Shown here: in pieces, positions 41,770 to 53,194 of the stretch
How positions within the stretch are numbered: position 1 is the stretch's first letter
Layout of the letters: every line of letters begins with the position of its first letter
NCBI GenBank assembly: GCA_963169105.1
Contig: OY720637.1
Location: 56,442,964 to 56,506,963 of the forward strand
Direction of reading: 5' to 3'
Length of the DNA stretch: 64,000 nt
From: Ceriagrion tenellum
Lineage: Eukaryota; Arthropoda; Insecta; Odonata; Coenagrionidae
Translations under genes and position numbers: made by a program
Notes under the pieces: model-generated
The model's database searches: none
The model's input: the letters and a program-made list of their open reading frames with translations, nothing else
What the model was told of the DNA's origin: nothing

Positions 41770-44280
41770 TTATCTTAGGGAAATCAGGTTATAGGAAGAT
41801 ATGGAGAAGAGACAGTGAATAATAATGAAGAACGTCTGATAGAGTTATGCGAGGCAAATTCTCTCCGTATAATGAATGGATTTTTCCAACACCGGGACAA
41901 TCATAAATACACCTGGATACAACCAACGAAAAAACTGAAATCCATTATAGATTACCTGATACCAAGACAAAATACCTACTTAAAAACAGAAGATGTTAGA
42001 GTTCAGAGGGGGGCAGAAATAGGAAGCGACCATTTCTTGCTTAGAGCTAAAAAAAATCTGAAATACAGAAAAACAGTACCAATAGGAAAAATCATGAATA
42101 CAATAGATGACAGAAAAGAAAAGACAATACAATATCGAATCATTAAAGGAAGAATCCATAAAAGGTCTATTCAAGCAAAGACTGGCAAATAAATTCGGGC
42201 AAAACATCGAGGGAAATATAGAAGGAAACGTCGAGGAGATGTACAGGTTCTTGACAACAGCCATTAATGAAGCAGCTTTTGAATCACTTGGCGAAAAAGA
42301 CGCCAGGACCAGAAAGTCTCTGGATTATTGGTGGATAGATGACCTAGCTAAACTGGTTGAACAAAAGAAGGATTTATATAACAAATGGTTATCAACCAAT
42401 GATCCTGAAGACCGTAAGTAAGATGCAAGGAAAAGATACGAAGTAAAAAGGGAAATAAGCAAAGCAAAAAATGAAGCATGGGAAAAAAATGCCTAGAAAT
42501 CGAAAGCATTAAATAGGTGGGACAAGGACCGAGATGGCGATGGAAAACCGTAAGCGAATTAAAAAAGGAAAATAAAACAAAAATTAACATTGATATGATT
42601 AAAATGGATGAATGAGTAAAATATTACCAGAATATGTTCTTAGAGGACAGAACAGAATTTATGAATATATAAACTGAAACGTAGAAATACCAGAAATAAA
42701 GATACAAGAAGTTAAAGAATCACTTTAAAAAATGAAAAATGGTTAATCCCCAGGTCCGGGAGGTATTCCAGTAGAGTTGTTAAAAAATGCTCCTGAAATA
42801 GTATTAGAAATATTGACGACAATCTTCAATAGGTGTTTAATTCACGGAGAGGGCCCACCTAATGAGTGGAAGTTGGCTTACTTGACATCAATACTTAAAA
42901 AAGGTTCAAAAAAGGAATGTAAAAATTATAGGGGCATTAGTGTGACGGCCACTTGTGGAAGACTGTATGGACGAATTATTAAATAGAGGTTAGAGCATGA
43001 AATAACTATCGGGGAAGAGAAAAGTGGATTCACAGCAGGACGATTCTGTGTAGATAACATATTTTCATTAAAACAACTAACAGAAAAAATAAAAATAAGA
43101 AACGGAGAAACGCGTCTGGTATTCATTGATTTAGAAAAGGCCTACGACACAGTTCATATCAAAAATCATTACCGCATTCTAGATGAAAATAATATAAACG
43201 GAAAATACATTATAACAATAAAAAATCTTTATAAAAACCTAGATACAAAAGTAAAAATAGGAGGTAAATTTTCTCCGTCAATTATACCCAATAAAGGACT
43301 AAGACAAGGCTGTTGCCTATCACCCACTCTCTTTAAAATTTATATTAACGAAGCTCAGAAAGATTGGAAGAACAAATGTGCTGAAATGGGAATAAAAATA
43401 GACCAAGACTCACTATATACATTACTTTTTGCTGACTATGGAATTGTAATTGCAGGAGATAAGTACGATGCGGAATATATGATGAGGAAATTGATAGAAA
43501 CATACAATAAGGCGGGCCTGAAATTAAATTTCAACAAAACAAAATATATGGTAATAAATGAGAAGGCAAGGAATCTGGAAATAGAAGGAAATGCCATCTG
43601 TATGTCTGTCTGTAGTGAGTATAAATACTTAGGAGTAACGATTGGAAAAGAAGGAACCAGTAAAAAAGAGATAACTAATAGAATACATCAGTCAAAACTA
43701 GCAATAAATAAAATGAATAGCATATTATGGTCAAAATATTAAGTAGGAAAACAAAATGGCAAATATGCAACACAATTATTCAGAGTATACTCCTTTACGG
43801 AGCAGAGACATGTGAAATGACCCAAAGGAATAGGCAGGGAGTGGAGGTCGTAGAAATAGATTTTCTAAGAAGAAGCAGCAGAAAATCAAAACTACAAAAA
43901 ATAAGAAATGAAAATATAAGAATAATTATGCAAGTAGAAGAAAACATCATGCAGGAAATAGAGAAAAGACGGCTAAAATGGTATGGACACGTAAAAAGAA
44001 TGGAGGAGAAACGTTGGCCAAAAAAGATATTAAATTGGCAACCACCCGGAAGGAGGAAGAGAGGACGACAACCAGAAGAATGGACAAAGCAAGTCACCCA
44101 AGATATGAAAAGGAGACAATTAGAGAATGAAGACTGGAGAGACAAGGAGGCTTGGAGAAGAGGATGCGAGAGATGGCCGACGCGTCGGCCATATGCGTTA
44201 CGTTACGTCCCAACACTTCGTTCGCCATTAAAATCTATCCCCTTATTTCGGATGTGATTACTGAATAAAGTATAGATTCA
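41770..44280 (+). mobile_element. Family E non-LTR retrotransposon, 2.5 kb, 5'-truncated and inactivated
   Basis: It starts inside the apurinic-endonuclease-like domain (LIELCEANSLRIMNGFF, HKYTWIQP, SIIDYLI, GSDHFLL; 41815-42065). It passes through a linker with YWWIDDLAKLVEQKKDLYNK and enters the reverse transcriptase: SPGPGGIPVELLKNAPE, NYRGISVTATCGRLYGRIIK, ETRLVFIDLEKAYDTVH, GLRQGCCLSPTLFKIYINE, LLFADYGIVIAGD, YLGVTIGKEG. It ends with the C-terminal LLYGAETCEMTQRN, RRLKWYGHVKRMEEKRWPKK, GRRKRGRQPEEWTKQ. This is an RTE-like layout. Frameshifts near 42090 and 43735, TAA near 42745 and TAG at 42984-42986 break it. The catalytic FADD is FADY. Confidence 0.9.
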
Positions 44281-44640
44281 CATTAAAAATTCTTAGTCAA
44301 AAGTATTCTCTGGAGATTTCGATTATTTCTTATCGATATTAGCGATAAAATCAAATGAAAATAATGAAATATAAATTATTTGATACTCCTCCGAGATATG
44401 AATTTTTTAAGCACAAATTCTCTTTCTTATTAGATAACATTATTATCAGCAATTTTCTTTAGGGAAACCCAGCGCTGCAATCACTCATTATTTCCTTCAC
44501 CTATTACCCTTAAAACCCCTTAATTACTCTCTGATGTGGCATGTGTGTTATTATGTCATTTCTATCTTGCTATATTTTCTTATTGCTTTTTTTATTAATT
44601 TCTTTTTATGTGTTCTGATACCAAATTTTTTCTCTCGAGT
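44281..44640. other. AT-rich intronic sequence before exon b
   Basis: Nothing recognised. It ends in the pyrimidine-rich tract that leads to the acceptor at 44707. Confidence 0.35.
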
Positions 44641-44707
44641 TAGATGGCAGTACGTGTACTTCTTCTACGTCAAGCACGCTCATTAAAAGTGTATGATTTT
44701 ATTTCAG

Positions 44708-44942
44708 AATTTTTTCGGGATCTTCTTGAAACTTCCAAGAAAGATTTCCACGAGATGTTCAAGAGGACGTATGGTATCATCTACGAGCAGAATTCCTACG
44801 TGTTCACCGACCTGTTCGAAAAGTTGGAGAAGTACTACACTCGCGGGAATATAGAACTGGCGGACGCGATGGATAACTTCTTCGCGACCCTCTACCAGAA
44901 GATGTTCACCGTACTCAACCAGCAGTACCACTTCGACGCAAA
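44708..44942 (+). CDS. dlp: Glypican Dally-like, internal exon b (N-lobe helices)
   Basis: It encodes about 78 residues: (E)FFRDLLETSKKDFHEMFKR, TYGIIYEQNSYVFTDLFEKL, EKYYTRGNIELADAMDNFFA and TLYQKMFTVLNQQYHFDAK. FF--LL---E-S---MF-RTYG-LY-QN--VF-DLF--L--YY--GN--L---ML--FW--L---MF--LN-QY-F is the conserved helical N-lobe of glypicans, and the spacing here fits. The exon takes one base from exon a and leaves two bases (AA), which exon c completes as Lys. Acceptor ATTTCAG at 44701-44707 and donor GTAAGT at 44943 are both strong. Codon use is GC-biased (AAG, TTC, CTG) compared with the AT-rich surroundings, as expected for a constrained exon. No stop or frameshift. Confidence 0.93.
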
Positions 44943-45243
44943 GTAAGTCGGACTCTTGCTAGGCATGCATAAAGAAGAGAACTTTCTAACTTATCATGGC
45001 CTTGCTATGCGTGAGTTTACTCTCTGGAAAGGCCGTTTTTCAAGAAGAACTAACTTAATTGCAGTTTCTCAATATCCTCATTATTGTAGGATCTCATCTG
45101 TGGTATAAAAAGTTTTTCATGTGCATTGCTTGTTTCGATGATAGGCATTTCTTGTGCTAGGAGTTAATAGCGGGAGGAAAGTCTTGCGATGTACACTCTA
45201 CAGATTCTGGCTTCACTTCGTGGAAGTTAATAGTACTCATAGT

Positions 45244-45448
45244 TATAGAATACAATTTTTTACTTTTCCACTGAATTTTATTTTGGATGATACGACGCGT
45301 TTCATCGACCTGCTGCATCATCAGATAAGAGTACCTCGTTCTGATCAGATTAGAGTACCAATGCCTGGTGATGCTGCAAGTCGGTGCAACGTGTTATCGT
45401 ACTATCCAAAGTAAAATTCTGTGGAAAAGTACAAAATTGTATTCTTTA
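45244..45448. repeat. Inverted-repeat unit with CTGATGA-GAAAC core
   Basis: The left arm 45244-45323 (ATAGAATACAATTTTTTAC to the complement of CTGATGATGCAGCAGGTCGA) faces the right arm 45365-45448 (CTGGTGATGCTGCAAGTCGG to AAATTGTATTCTTTA). The left arm, read on the bottom strand, has CTGATGATGC, then GATGAAACGCGTCG; the right arm has CTGGTGATGC, then GGTGCAACGTGTT. The ~40-bp centre contains a direct repeat of CAGAT(A/T)AGAGTACC. The layout is the same as at 41.3 kb but with older, more diverged arms. Confidence 0.75.
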
Positions 45449-45689
45449 AGTACGGATCTTGTGATTTAATTACACGGAATATTGAGCACTTTCATTTGCC
45501 TTACATTTCATTAGTCATTATAATTATTTTCTGTTCGTAACAATATTGATATATTACATCATTTTATCTTTATTTTGATGTATTAATTAATTTTAGAAGA
45601 GCAAATCTACACTTTGAGGTTGATTTTAATGAAGATTAAAGTACACCTGCCATTCTATGAAAAAACTGCGAGACTTTACCTCCTGAATC

Positions 45690-45780
45690 GATGTCTTTCT
45701 TCCGCGTGGCATGATTCCGTCTTCTCTTCATCCCATCCATGAAGTCTATCTTCCCCACTTTTTTATTATTTTAGTTTATT
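45690..45780 (-). mobile_element. Family C fragment, diverged
   Basis: TCTTCTCTTCATCCCATCCA then TGAAGTCTATCTTCCCC follows the order of 15340-15375 (CTCCATCCCGTCCATGAAAC-CTATTCTC). Only the coding end is left. Confidence 0.4.
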
Positions 45781-45789
45781 TTTCTCCTC

Positions 45790-47470
45790 GTACGCTTGCC
45801 AGTTCAATTATGAAATTCAAGAAATTTTGAATATAAAGACGAACTTTTTCTCTCGAAAAAACACACTTGCCTATGCAGACAGAACAACCTGATTTTTTTA
45901 CGGATATGACTGCATGTGATTGATATATATGACTACCAAGCCACCGCAGAGTAAGTCTTTTAAGTGAGCCGGAAAACATTTTATGTTCACGCATATGTTC
46001 ACCATACCTTGATAGAAAATACAATTTACGTATATGTGAAGGCGCGTCACAGACTCGCCATAAATAACACATTTTTACCGTTAATCTGTCACTAGTCACG
46101 ACTAGAAGGGCGATGTATATTAGAACGTTTTACGATATCCCTGATTGCCAATGCACAGCTCGAGGTCCTTCATGATTGTATATACATACTTCCAGGCACT
46201 TTAAAATGAAATGTAGAGTTTTACGACTGTTGTTTTTCATTTATTTGATTCTTTGTGAAATGGAGGATTTATTTGCGGCATGATATATGTTGTACTGTAT
46301 TATTTATGTGAAAAAAGAGAAAACTTCAGCGTATTCGATTACTGTTTTCGACAGGATTCCGCATGGAATTTTAATGTTTTAAATAAATGGTATGCAGAGC
46401 TATGTTCTTATACATTTAAACGTATCTTAACAGGTAGATTATCCTAATAATTATAATAATATAGTTCATATCGAGCTATAAAAAAAGAAAGCGTGGAATG
46501 GGCACGAGGCTTTATGAGAATTAGCGTAGTAAATCTCAACTCTGGCTATACCAGTCGTCGTTTTTAGATCTTTATCAATGATTACTATAAAATTTTATTT
46601 ACGAGACAAAATCCTAACGATGTCCAGCGCGTACTATTCCGTCGTTCACATCAAAGCGTTGGTTCTGATCGGCTTGAGGTCAGCGGATCGCGTGCTCCGA
46701 ACGAAAGAAAAATTTCGACCCGATCATAATTTCGCGTGCCGGTCAGATGCGATGAGAGATTCTAAAGCTCACGTGATCACTGCGCCGAGGGAAAATTTCA
46801 AATCCGCTTAGTGTTTCGTTGTGTTCCTCTCATTGTTTTTTTTTTACTTCCAGCAAGATCGCCGTGGTCGCTCGGCCGGGAAATACGCGAGGTAATTGCC
46901 AAGCGTCTCACGCGCGTATCCTCCGTCGGTGATGCGTGCACTGCTCGACGCTCTCGCGTGCTTCCGCCTCGAGGCACGCGTCATTTGCTCTTTCCCGTGT
47001 CTCATTGTCTGAGTCGAGAAGCACGTACCATATAGTAGTGTCGCCTTGGCGCGCGTGATTGTAAATTGCGTCCGTAGATAAAGATCTGTCTGTCAAACTA
47101 TTAGTTGTTGATCAAATGTCAGTGACAAGGTTTCTCCCGGACACGATAGCGTTTCGCCTCAGTAAAATTCTACGAGTTTCTAATGGAGTTAACTTATCGA
47201 TTAAAGTATTCTCGCCGGAATTGATTTGCTCGTTGGAGACGGACTTGGATTCATCGCTGTTTCTCTTTGTAAGCCTAGTGATGCGAGCTTTCCGTTCAAT
47301 CTAGTGTGATGCTCACTACGCAACACATCAGTTGCTTTTTATTCATCTCAAACCCTGCATACTGGACAGCCTGATTTATAACAGATCGGGAGCAGATTGT
47401 GCCAGACAATGAAGGAACTTCTATAATCGCAACCACTATTGTGCTCGCTCTACGATAAAAATCTTGCGTG
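45790..47470. other. Intronic stretch with a CpG-rich part
   Basis: 45790-46570 is AT-rich with nothing recognised. 46640-47060 has raised G+C and many CpG (ACGCGCGTATC, GCACGCGTCA) without a recognisable coding exon or repeat; a regulatory role is only a possibility. Confidence 0.3.
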
Positions 47471-47474
47471 TAAA

Positions 47475-48178
47475 GGCGGGTTTACACATGGAACCCACTT
47501 CCTTGACAGTAGCCTTGCAATTGGTCTACAATCGATACTTAGATGTGTAGGCACGGATTTCCATAGCAGTAGGAGTCGATAGTGGTAGCAATCGACCGAG
47601 GTTCGTTCTTGCAAGAAAAATAGACTGGCTTATAATTTTTCTGTAGGTAGTATATCGATTCTGCGATAAAATCGCATCGTTTCCTGTGAAATCTTCGTCA
47701 CATGACTGCAAACGGAGATTATAAATGTAAACTACGAATAAATCGGTAGGAAGGGAACTCATTGCTGCGCATTTAAATATTTATTTGTGCTTGAAAATAT
47801 TTTAAATGCTAAAGTACCCCAACGGTATGCTTTATGGCTAATCTCGTATTTGATAACTATAATTATTGCCACAATACTCTTACCTGATGCGATGTAAAAA
47901 TGCACAGTTAATGCAATTCATACTAGTTTATTCAACTCACGAATGTCTATGGAACTCAAACAGCGATATACTATATATATATACAGCAAACAGCGATATT
48001 GCCAAATTAAGGCAATTTTCGTAATTACCATAATTGTAGTTTACGTTCGTCATCTATTTATTTGGGAAAAGCCGAAGTTATTTGTAAGCAGAACGATGCC
48101 CTGCTAGTGGCGATAAGATTCGATATATCGCTACACTCGCTACTTCCATGCAGGTCACCTTCCATGTGTAAAGGTTCC
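47475..48178. mobile_element. Putative non-autonomous DNA transposon, ~704 bp, TTTACACATGGAA ends
   Basis: GGCGGGTTTACACATGGAAC at 47475 faces TTCCATGTGTAAAGGTTCC ending at 48178. The 13-bp core TTTACACATGGAA is perfect in both arms. GG-GG-TTTACAC-type ends are common among insect Harbinger/ISL2EU-like and related elements, but no transposase and no clear target-site duplication is visible. The interior has an AT run (47968-47982). Confidence 0.55.
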
Positions 48179-48513
48179 TTCAAAATTAGTAGTTGGAACG
48201 AATTTGAATACAATGTGTCTTGATATAAGATGATATTATGTATAAGGTTTATACCATAAATTCTAAGAATACAATATTGTTACTAATGCTTCCTTACCGG
48301 GTTTCATTTAGTTAAAAATCATAGCTCGTTGTACTGTTCTATATCCAGAGTTTTACATCATAACTGCGAAAATAATAGAATTAACTCCAGGTTTCGTGGG
48401 ATAATGAGGCTCCTTCTTGACTGCGTGAATTAAAGCAAATGGCAAAAATAAAGATGAATTGAATCATAGATGAACGCTAAGTATTTTTTCACAGAATTTT
48501 TTTTGAGGCACAA

Positions 48514-48540
48514 CTAGTTTCCACGTCATCCTCAGGTATA
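48514..48540 (-). repeat. Single hammerhead-like motif
   Basis: On the bottom strand CTGAGGATGACGTGGAAACT followed by AGTTGTGCC repeats the CTGA-R-GATGAC ... GAAAC arrangement of the palindromic units, but without an inverted partner nearby. Confidence 0.4.
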
Positions 48541-50167
48541 TGGGTTGATTCCTTTTCTTATCACTCATTAATTTACTGGACGATTTTCTTCAGGCATATT
48601 CTTTTCGCAAAAGTGTTTTCACTGTGGTTGAAAAATACCATATTTTTTCTCCAATATCTGTCGCCTTTAAGCCTGTGCCATTTCAAGTTTCCTTTGTGAA
48701 AACATAGTTAACGATACGTAGGTCTTGGTTGACGTCAACATACGGAGGATTTTTTGTGATTATAAAAAAATGCATGAAAGTTGATATGCCTCTTTTATGT
48801 GGAAGTTAATTATCGCAATGGGTATACGTAATTGATTGGATTCGAAAAATATAAATGTACCTATTTATGTACCAACCTACTGTGAATTTTATAAATGTTT
48901 AATATTGAACTATTAAAACGTATGTGCAACCGATGGTTGTTATTAATTTCAATAGTACGTCAATGACATGTAAGTGCATTTACTACTAGTCGACCAATGA
49001 TTCGAGTCCCTTAACTCGCGCTATACGTGTCATTTGTTAAAAAAGCCCATTCATGTATCTTTACGAGATACCTGAAACAAATCTGAATTTCAATGAATGA
49101 AGTTTGTGTGGATTCTTGTCGCTTTTAATACGTGAGAGATGTGTTTTTTCATGTATTTTAAAGATTGCTGCGCCTGCCCCATATTGAAACCAGGGTCAAG
49201 TTTCTTGTTAAAAAATCAATTGAAATACACCTCCACAGTTCATCGAGCTGAATGACATGAGCAACTGAGCAGACAAAAATAATGCTTGCGAAAAAAGTGA
49301 AATTGAACGTGTATTTTAACTGAATTGTGTCGTCCCTGCAGTAAAGCAGTTTTATTTGAAGTTAACAGCTATAGAGACTTAGCTGTACTTTTGCCCTTGT
49401 AATTACCAGTGATCATAGGTGATTGTGACGACTAAACTATGAGTTGTGGTGTCATTTATCACGTTTTCTATCTGGATATGGTATCTACTTCCACCGTTTA
49501 AGGTATCTATATCATAATCATGATTGAAAGAGAGACAAACTTTGGTAAATTAGATGTATAGAAACGCTCCGGCATGTCATAAAATAATTTGCTTTTATTG
49601 GACGTTCAAAGTGGCCGATTCCATAAAATTGAATCAGGATGTGGTAAAATTTGATTTTGTTGGTTTATTGCTTTCCGTTGGGTTTATTGTATTCCACTCC
49701 ATTGATAAATACGTGAAAAATCGCTGTTTTGATCCAAGTCCTTCGTATTTATTTAGATGGAGTTCTGTTTTTGGGTTTTTCTGCGTAATATAAATGAATA
49801 TTTATAAACGTAAAATCTGATCAATCACAAGTGAGCAATGTTTTATGCATCATTCATTTCCCTTTCTTCCCAAACTGTTGGAATAGCTCGCTTGATGGCT
49901 ATCGAGTGTTTTCTTTTTTGGCTTTTCAGAATCGTAGCTACAGGAGGATTCTCATATATTCCATATTTTCCTGGCCCGTAATACCGGGCGATCAACCTTT
50001 CGAGAGGTTTGACCTCGCACTTAATATTCATGCACGTGACCTGATTTTCTCGCCGTCATATCGACGCCAACGCTCGTATCGCTTTTTTGCTTCATCTGTA
50101 AAATCATTTCGTGGAGTTTTTTCATTCCCAGTGACACTTTCATTATGTTTTTGTGACTCGTGTCATC

Positions 50168-50611
50168 TCGTGAAACGGCGTCATGGCGTCAGTCCTATTC
50201 ATCGTTTTATGCATGAATCTTAATGGTGGACGTTGAAAATATTATCATAGATTTTCATTTGCGATCAACCCTGGTTTATTATTCCCTAGCGATAATAGAC
50301 TCGTCCTACATACAAGGATTCATGTATTAAAATCAATTTTCGTCGAAGAATTTCTCGTATCTTGATATTACAGACATTTTCTCGTTAACGCGAAACGGCG
50401 TCATAGTTTCAGTCCTTTTTTATCGTTTAATGTAAGAACCCAAATGGTGGACGTTTACAATATTATCATAGGCTTTCATTTGCGATCAACCCTTGTTAAT
50501 GATTCTGTAGCGATGTAATAGCATCGTCCTACATACAAGGATCCATGTCGTAAAATCAAATTTCGGCGAAGAATTTCTCTTATCTTGATATTACAGTCAA
50601 TAACTCGAACG
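50168..50611. repeat. Tandem duplication, ~221-bp unit, two copies
   Basis: GAAACGGCGTCAT (50172 and 50392), AATGGTGGACGTT, TTTCATTTGCGATCAACCC, CGTCCTACATACAAGGAT and CTTGATATTACAG (50361 and 50584) recur in the same order at an offset of 220-223 bp. The two units differ at roughly one position in eight. Confidence 0.88.
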
Positions 50612-50649
50612 TGTAGGGTTAACCATGTATCAGAAAAGCTGTACGATGC

Positions 50650-50800
50650 TTTTACCGGCTTCGGTGGTGGCGGGGTGAAGTCCTTGGTCGTGGGTTCGAA
50701 TCTCGCCTGGGTAAGATTTTCAACTCCTAGGGCATGACTGGGTGTGCTCGTCCATTGTTGCTAACTAAAATGCTTGATGTAAAAGGCCCTTTTGGCTGTT
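50650..50800 (+). repeat. tRNA-derived SINE-like element
   Basis: An A-box-like segment (about 50660-50677, GGTGGTGGCGGGGTG) is followed by GGTTCGAATCT at 50693-50703, a near-consensus RNA polymerase III B box, and then a non-tRNA body through about 50800. This is the layout of a tRNA-derived SINE. No second copy was noticed in the window, so the family is not confirmed here. Confidence 0.55.
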
Positions 50801-50821
50801 TTTTAAGACAGTGATAAGTAT

Positions 50822-51236
50822 CATTCATTGGATGTTCAATCCTAAGATTGGTTGACTACACCAGTCCATATCTACTAGTAATGCTTGATCCCTTACCTCC
50901 TGGTATCTCTTCCTATGTACTTTCCTCTTTATTTGGTCCATGAACTTATTCCTGGGTCTTCCTCTGTGGACTTTGCCCTCTGCTTAGCCTTCAGTAATGT
51001 TCTTCACAAACCCATTGTGTCTCAGGGTGTGTCCAATCCATCTAGTTGTCCTTTTCTGTATGATGTTCCAGACGGTCCTATCCTCTTCTACTCTTCTGTA
51101 GTTCATCATTTTTATTTTCTCCGTCCATTTTATCTTCAGCATCCTCCTCCAGCGCCAGGTTTCGAAAGCTTCTAGTCTTTTCTGATCAGCTTTTCCAATG
51201 GTCCATGCGTCCGATCCATAGAGTGCTACGCTCCAG
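50822..51236 (-). mobile_element. Family A non-LTR retrotransposon 3' end, copy 4
   Basis: It starts with GTTCAATCCTAAGATTGG on the + strand and matches copies 1 and 3 throughout (GGTATCTCTTCCTATGTACT, TTGGTCCATGAACTTATTCC, TTCTTCACAAACCCATTGTG, CCTCCTCCAGCGCCAGGTTT). The bottom-strand reading frame is interrupted. It ends within about 30 bp of the truncation point of copy 2. Confidence 0.8.
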
Positions 51237-51239
51237 TGA

Positions 51240-53190
51240 TAAGCATATATATGAGATGAATATTATTTAAGCTTTCGCACTCTCTGTTCGTATGGGATTG
51301 CGATTTAAAAATTCGACTTATCTTTTCATTTTCCTCCTCCGAGTTGATGAGGTCTGGGAGGTTCATCCGCTCTGACCGGCAAAGGAGAAGATTGTTTTTT
51401 TTAATCGTGACGCGAGTATTTCCCAAAAGAACAGGCCTTTAAAAAATAGGGAAAGGTAGTCATTCTCTTGCCTTCGACTGAGGTCTGGTTTAATGTCTAT
51501 GTGTTACATGAATTTTTGCCGCCCGCGCCAGTCACGTTGCATTTTCAGACAAATGCCTTTCGAAAGGCGGCGACGGCCTCGCTTTTAGTAATACGTTTGA
51601 GAAGATATACTTACGTTATCCGTGGCGGCTCAACAAGTTGCCTCTTGCTGAACAGTTTTCTTCAATGAAAAGCTGCCGTTTAATTTTGACGTTTGCATCT
51701 GGAATGATTCATTTGAAATTCATGGGAGATTCATCAGCTCTGACCGTAGAAGTAGTTAAGAGCAACTAGTTTTCTGTTGCGGCTTAGTATGAACCGATAG
51801 GTGTATTATGTGGCAGAAAATGAAATCGTTGATGGGAAATAGGAAGAAGAGATAAGAGTTATGGAACACATAAAATGTGGGAGGAAATGCTCCAAATTCT
51901 CCGACGAGGTGACATAGTGTTTTGGCATGGATTGCCTAGCGACCAATTCATATCTTCGCAGAAAACGCATTTACTCAATGATAAATAATAATGATTATGG
52001 CATGTATTGTGACCAATGGGTTTCGTGTAATATAAAGGACGTGGAAAAGTTCGATCGGGCATTATTATCATGCCATGTGCGGTGAATTTTAAGGAATTGC
52101 CTGCCTGCTCGATTTTTAACACAACTGGGAAGGCTTTTTTTTGGGTTTTTGAAATAATACGAACAGAGAGAATGGAACCGAAGATATTTTTGTCACATTG
52201 TCGTGTGTGGTTGGTAATTATTTGTTGCTACCATTACTCGGATTGACTTTTAAATAGTTTGGAGAGTATTATGGAGAATGTTACGGATTGAACTGCCCTC
52301 AACTGTGCTCAGTGTGTATTATAAAAATACTTAGCAATATTTAGGATACAACGTTGTTTTGCGGTATGATTGAGTCATCCTTGTGCCCTAACTAGTTTCG
52401 ATAGTTGGTTGGTTCCATTAAAAAATGCCCCTTTTGTACAGCTCTCCACCCTCGATAAACTTAAATGAATCAACTGATAGTGTTTTCCATGTGCGTACAT
52501 TGTCTCCGGTCATTTATTTCGATGAGGTGGTGTAATTACCAACGAATAACATGCGGAGGGAGATGTTGTTATACGAATTGAATCGGAAGGTTTTTTTATT
52601 GCGAATGCGTTAATTTTCCGCCTTGTTCGAATTATCGATTTTGTATATACAATCTCTGTCCGCTGTTGGCTCTTTACTTTGATAAAATTACGTGGGCTTA
52701 ACCACCATATCCCTGCGGTAAATGTCCTGCGTCATTGGCAGCGCTATTGAGTTTTATATACTCATTTTATTTGATCCGGAAGTTTTTCACTTAGCGCTTT
52801 ATGATTATTTTATGCTAATCCCATTTTTTTGCCGGGGATATGATCATATTATTAGATATACTTGAATGTATCCCCTTCGCATATATGGTCTCGAATTGTG
52901 ATTTTTACTGGGGGGGAATGCAATGTGAAGCAGCTGCGTCCCATCTGCATAATGCCCTACTCCCACTCCGTAATGCATGGCCATCTCCTGGAACTGTTGG
53001 GATGAATTGCGTATAAATGCGCACTTGTATGGAAATCAGACTGTGCTTCCTGAAAGTTTTAAGTTCGTATCTCATCCTAGAGATCCCATCCATATATCTT
53101 TCGAGACTTTTGCATCCATGTGTAATTATGAAGATGCATGCGACCAACCCTCTCCTTACGATTTTGTGCGATGATAGGGACATAAAAAGG
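51240..53190. other. Intronic stretch, nothing recognised
   Basis: Mixed composition with short open frames on both strands and no family resemblance. Confidence 0.3.
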
Positions 53191-53194
53191 AATG

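Larger units (their letters stand above)
28941..44707 (+). other. dlp: Glypican intron, 15.8 kb, filled with mobile-element debris
   Basis: It is bounded by donor GTAAGC (28941) and acceptor TGATTTTATTTCAG (to 44707), phase 1. Recognised contents are listed separately. Parts where nothing is recognised are 29881-30605, 31000-34785 (AT-rich; contains a perfect GTGACGTCAC at 34531-34540 and an AAAATGGAGC word 15 bp later), 35090-35600 (GC-rich, open on the bottom strand, unassigned), 36437-38560 and 40690-41320. Confidence 0.8.

Noticed and set aside
45930..46100. AAGCCACCGCAGAGTAAG as another CR1-like 3' repeat
   Set aside because: Only about 15 bp of similarity and no further matching blocks.
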